Part shown: positions 24,668 to 25,525 of the stretch, in pieces
How positions within the stretch are numbered: the stretch's first letter is position 1
Layout of the letters: the number at the start of each line of letters is the position of its first letter
NCBI GenBank assembly: GCA_964434165.1
Contig: CAYSUS010000100.1
Location: 1-25,525 of the forward strand
Reading direction: 5' to 3'
Source of the DNA: CAYSUS01 sp964434165
GTDB taxonomy: Bacteria > Planctomycetota > Planctomycetia > Pirellulales > Thermoguttaceae
Length of the DNA: 25,525 bases
Translations under genes and position numbers: made by a program
The notes under the pieces: generated by a model
Databases searched by the model: none
What the model was told of the DNA's origin: nothing
Seen by the model: the letters and a program-made list of their open reading frames with translations, nothing else

Positions 24668-25525
24668 ATGCACACTGGTACGAAGGGACTAACTACGGCG
24701 ATCCGCCGCGTCGCGGTCGCGGCAGCGGCCCTGGCGGTGCTGGCCGCGATCGGCCGGCCGGCCGGAGCGCAAGAGCTTTTGCGCACCCGGGCGGTGGGTG
24801 GCGTGTCGATCGAAGCGGACGGCATCCTCCGCAATGCCGACGTGGACGCCACCGGCAAGTTGCGCCAGATGATGCAGCAGGGGATCGGCGCGGCGGCGCC
24901 GGAGCTCGGACGAGCGGTCGAGACCCGCAAGATCTCGCTTCGCGGCCTTGAAAGGGCCATCGAGGACTGCCAACGCGAGGGCAAGCCGCTCTCGGACGAG
25001 ATCCGGTACCTCGCGGGTCTTCAGCAGATCGAGTACGTCCTGGTCTATCCCGAGCAGCAGGACATCGTCCTGGCCGGGCCGGGCGAGGGCTGGAAGGTGG
25101 ACGACGCCGGCAACGTGGTGGGCGTGACCTCGGGCCGCCCCGTGATGCTTCTGGACGACCTCCTGGTCGCCTTGCGCACCGCGCGCGACGCCGCCCGGAC
25201 CGGCATCAGTTGCTCGATCGATCCCACGCCGGAAGGCCTCAACCGTCTCCGCAGCCTGGTCGGCAAACTCCATACGATTGGCAATCCGCAGGCCACGATG
25301 GCGGCCATCGAGCAGGCCCTCGGCCCGCAGTCGATCACCGTCACGGGCGTTCCGGCGGACAGCCATTTCGCGCGCGTGCTGGTCGCGGCCGACTACCGCA
25401 TGAAGCGCCTGGCGATGGGCTTCGAGCCGGCCCCCCGGGACGTGCGTCTGCCCAGCTTCTTGAGCATGATCGGCGCCGGGCCCAAGGGGTTGAGCAACAT
25501 GATGCCGCGGTGGTGGCTGGCCCCG
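24668..25525 (+). CDS. DUF1598-type exported protein, 3' end beyond window
   Basis: The frame is open from ATG 24668, with AAGGAG six bases upstream, to the last base (286 codons). A signal peptide covers about residues 1-35 (basic TAIRRVAVAAA, hydrophobic ALAVLAAI, then RPAGAQE). The mature part has blocks I associate with DUF1598, a planctomycete family of unknown function: RKISLRGLERAI, IRYLAGLQQIEYVLVYPE, DIVLAGPGEGW, GRPVMLLDDLLVAL, GISCSIDPTPEGL and ITVTGVPADSHFARVLVAADYRMKRLAMG. These alternate alpha and beta segments. The likely location is the periplasm or cell exterior. No catalytic motif is recognised. It is divergent from the sigma54 activator, which could control it (inference). 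Confidence 0.75.
   Translation, partial: MHTGTKGLTTAIRRVAVAAAALAVLAAIGRPAGAQELLRTRAVGGVSIEADGILRNADVDATGKLRQMMQQGIGAAAPELGRAVETRKISLRGLERAIEDCQREGKPLSDEIRYLAGLQQIEYVLVYPEQQDIVLAGPGEGWKVDDAGNVVGVTSGRPVMLLDDLLVALRTARDAARTGISCSIDPTPEGLNRLRSLVGKLHTIGNPQATMAAIEQALGPQSITVTGVPADSHFARVLVAADYRMKRLAMGFEPAPRDVRLPSFLSMIGAGPKGLSNMMPRWWLAP

Overview
The window is a high-GC bacterial segment, very probably from a planctomycete. The lineage markers are a YTV-motif cysteine-rich surface protein at the left edge and a DUF1598-type secreted protein at the right edge. Enzymes that are usually cytosolic (MsrA, GalM) here carry lipoprotein signals, and short hairpin repeats sit between genes. There are 17 protein genes or gene remnants. 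I see no rRNA, tRNA, CRISPR array, transposase or phage gene.

Layout. 1-2435: a 5'-truncated YTV protein that emerges from a short direct repeat at the window edge, then a small exported protein with an SH3-like C-terminus. 2436-7417: a lipoprotein MsrA and a cluster with a light or oxidative-stress theme. A class II photolyase (minus strand) is divergent from a CarH/LitR-like regulator, which leads a tightly packed plus-strand operon of regulator, tspO, nucleoside/base deaminase and a wrecked SDR (DUF2867-type) gene. Between msrA and the photolyase lies a block of palindromic repeats. 7446-12447: three minus-strand genes for exported hydrolytic or sugar enzymes: an alpha/beta-hydrolase, a lipoprotein aldose 1-epimerase and a PhoD-like phosphatase. 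12592-14600: a Nudix hydrolase, a FabH-like ketosynthase and a small charged protein. 14735-19407: a PMT/ArnT-type membrane glycosyltransferase followed by a 1100-residue AsmA-like envelope protein. 19826-25525: an NCS1-type permease with a charged insertion, an orphan CheX-like protein, an FHA-GAF-sigma54 activator, and a DUF1598 protein running off the window end.

The most interesting signal is the light-type regulator. It keeps the domain order of B12 photoreceptors (MerR-like HTH, helical cap, Rossmann domain) but has lost the residues that hold adenosylcobalamin: W-x9-EH reads W-x9-ER, and the E/D-x-H-x-x-G ligand motif has Tyr for His and Pro for Gly. It still sits between a photolyase and tspO, the usual setting for such regulators. 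The operon's last gene is a remnant that has lost its middle, with a six-base direct repeat (TTCGAG) at the apparent join. The other system worth testing is the pairing of an FHA/GAF sigma54 activator with a CheX-family phosphatase and no other chemotaxis genes nearby. All functional calls come from reading the translated sequence and from recalled family motifs. No database search was possible.
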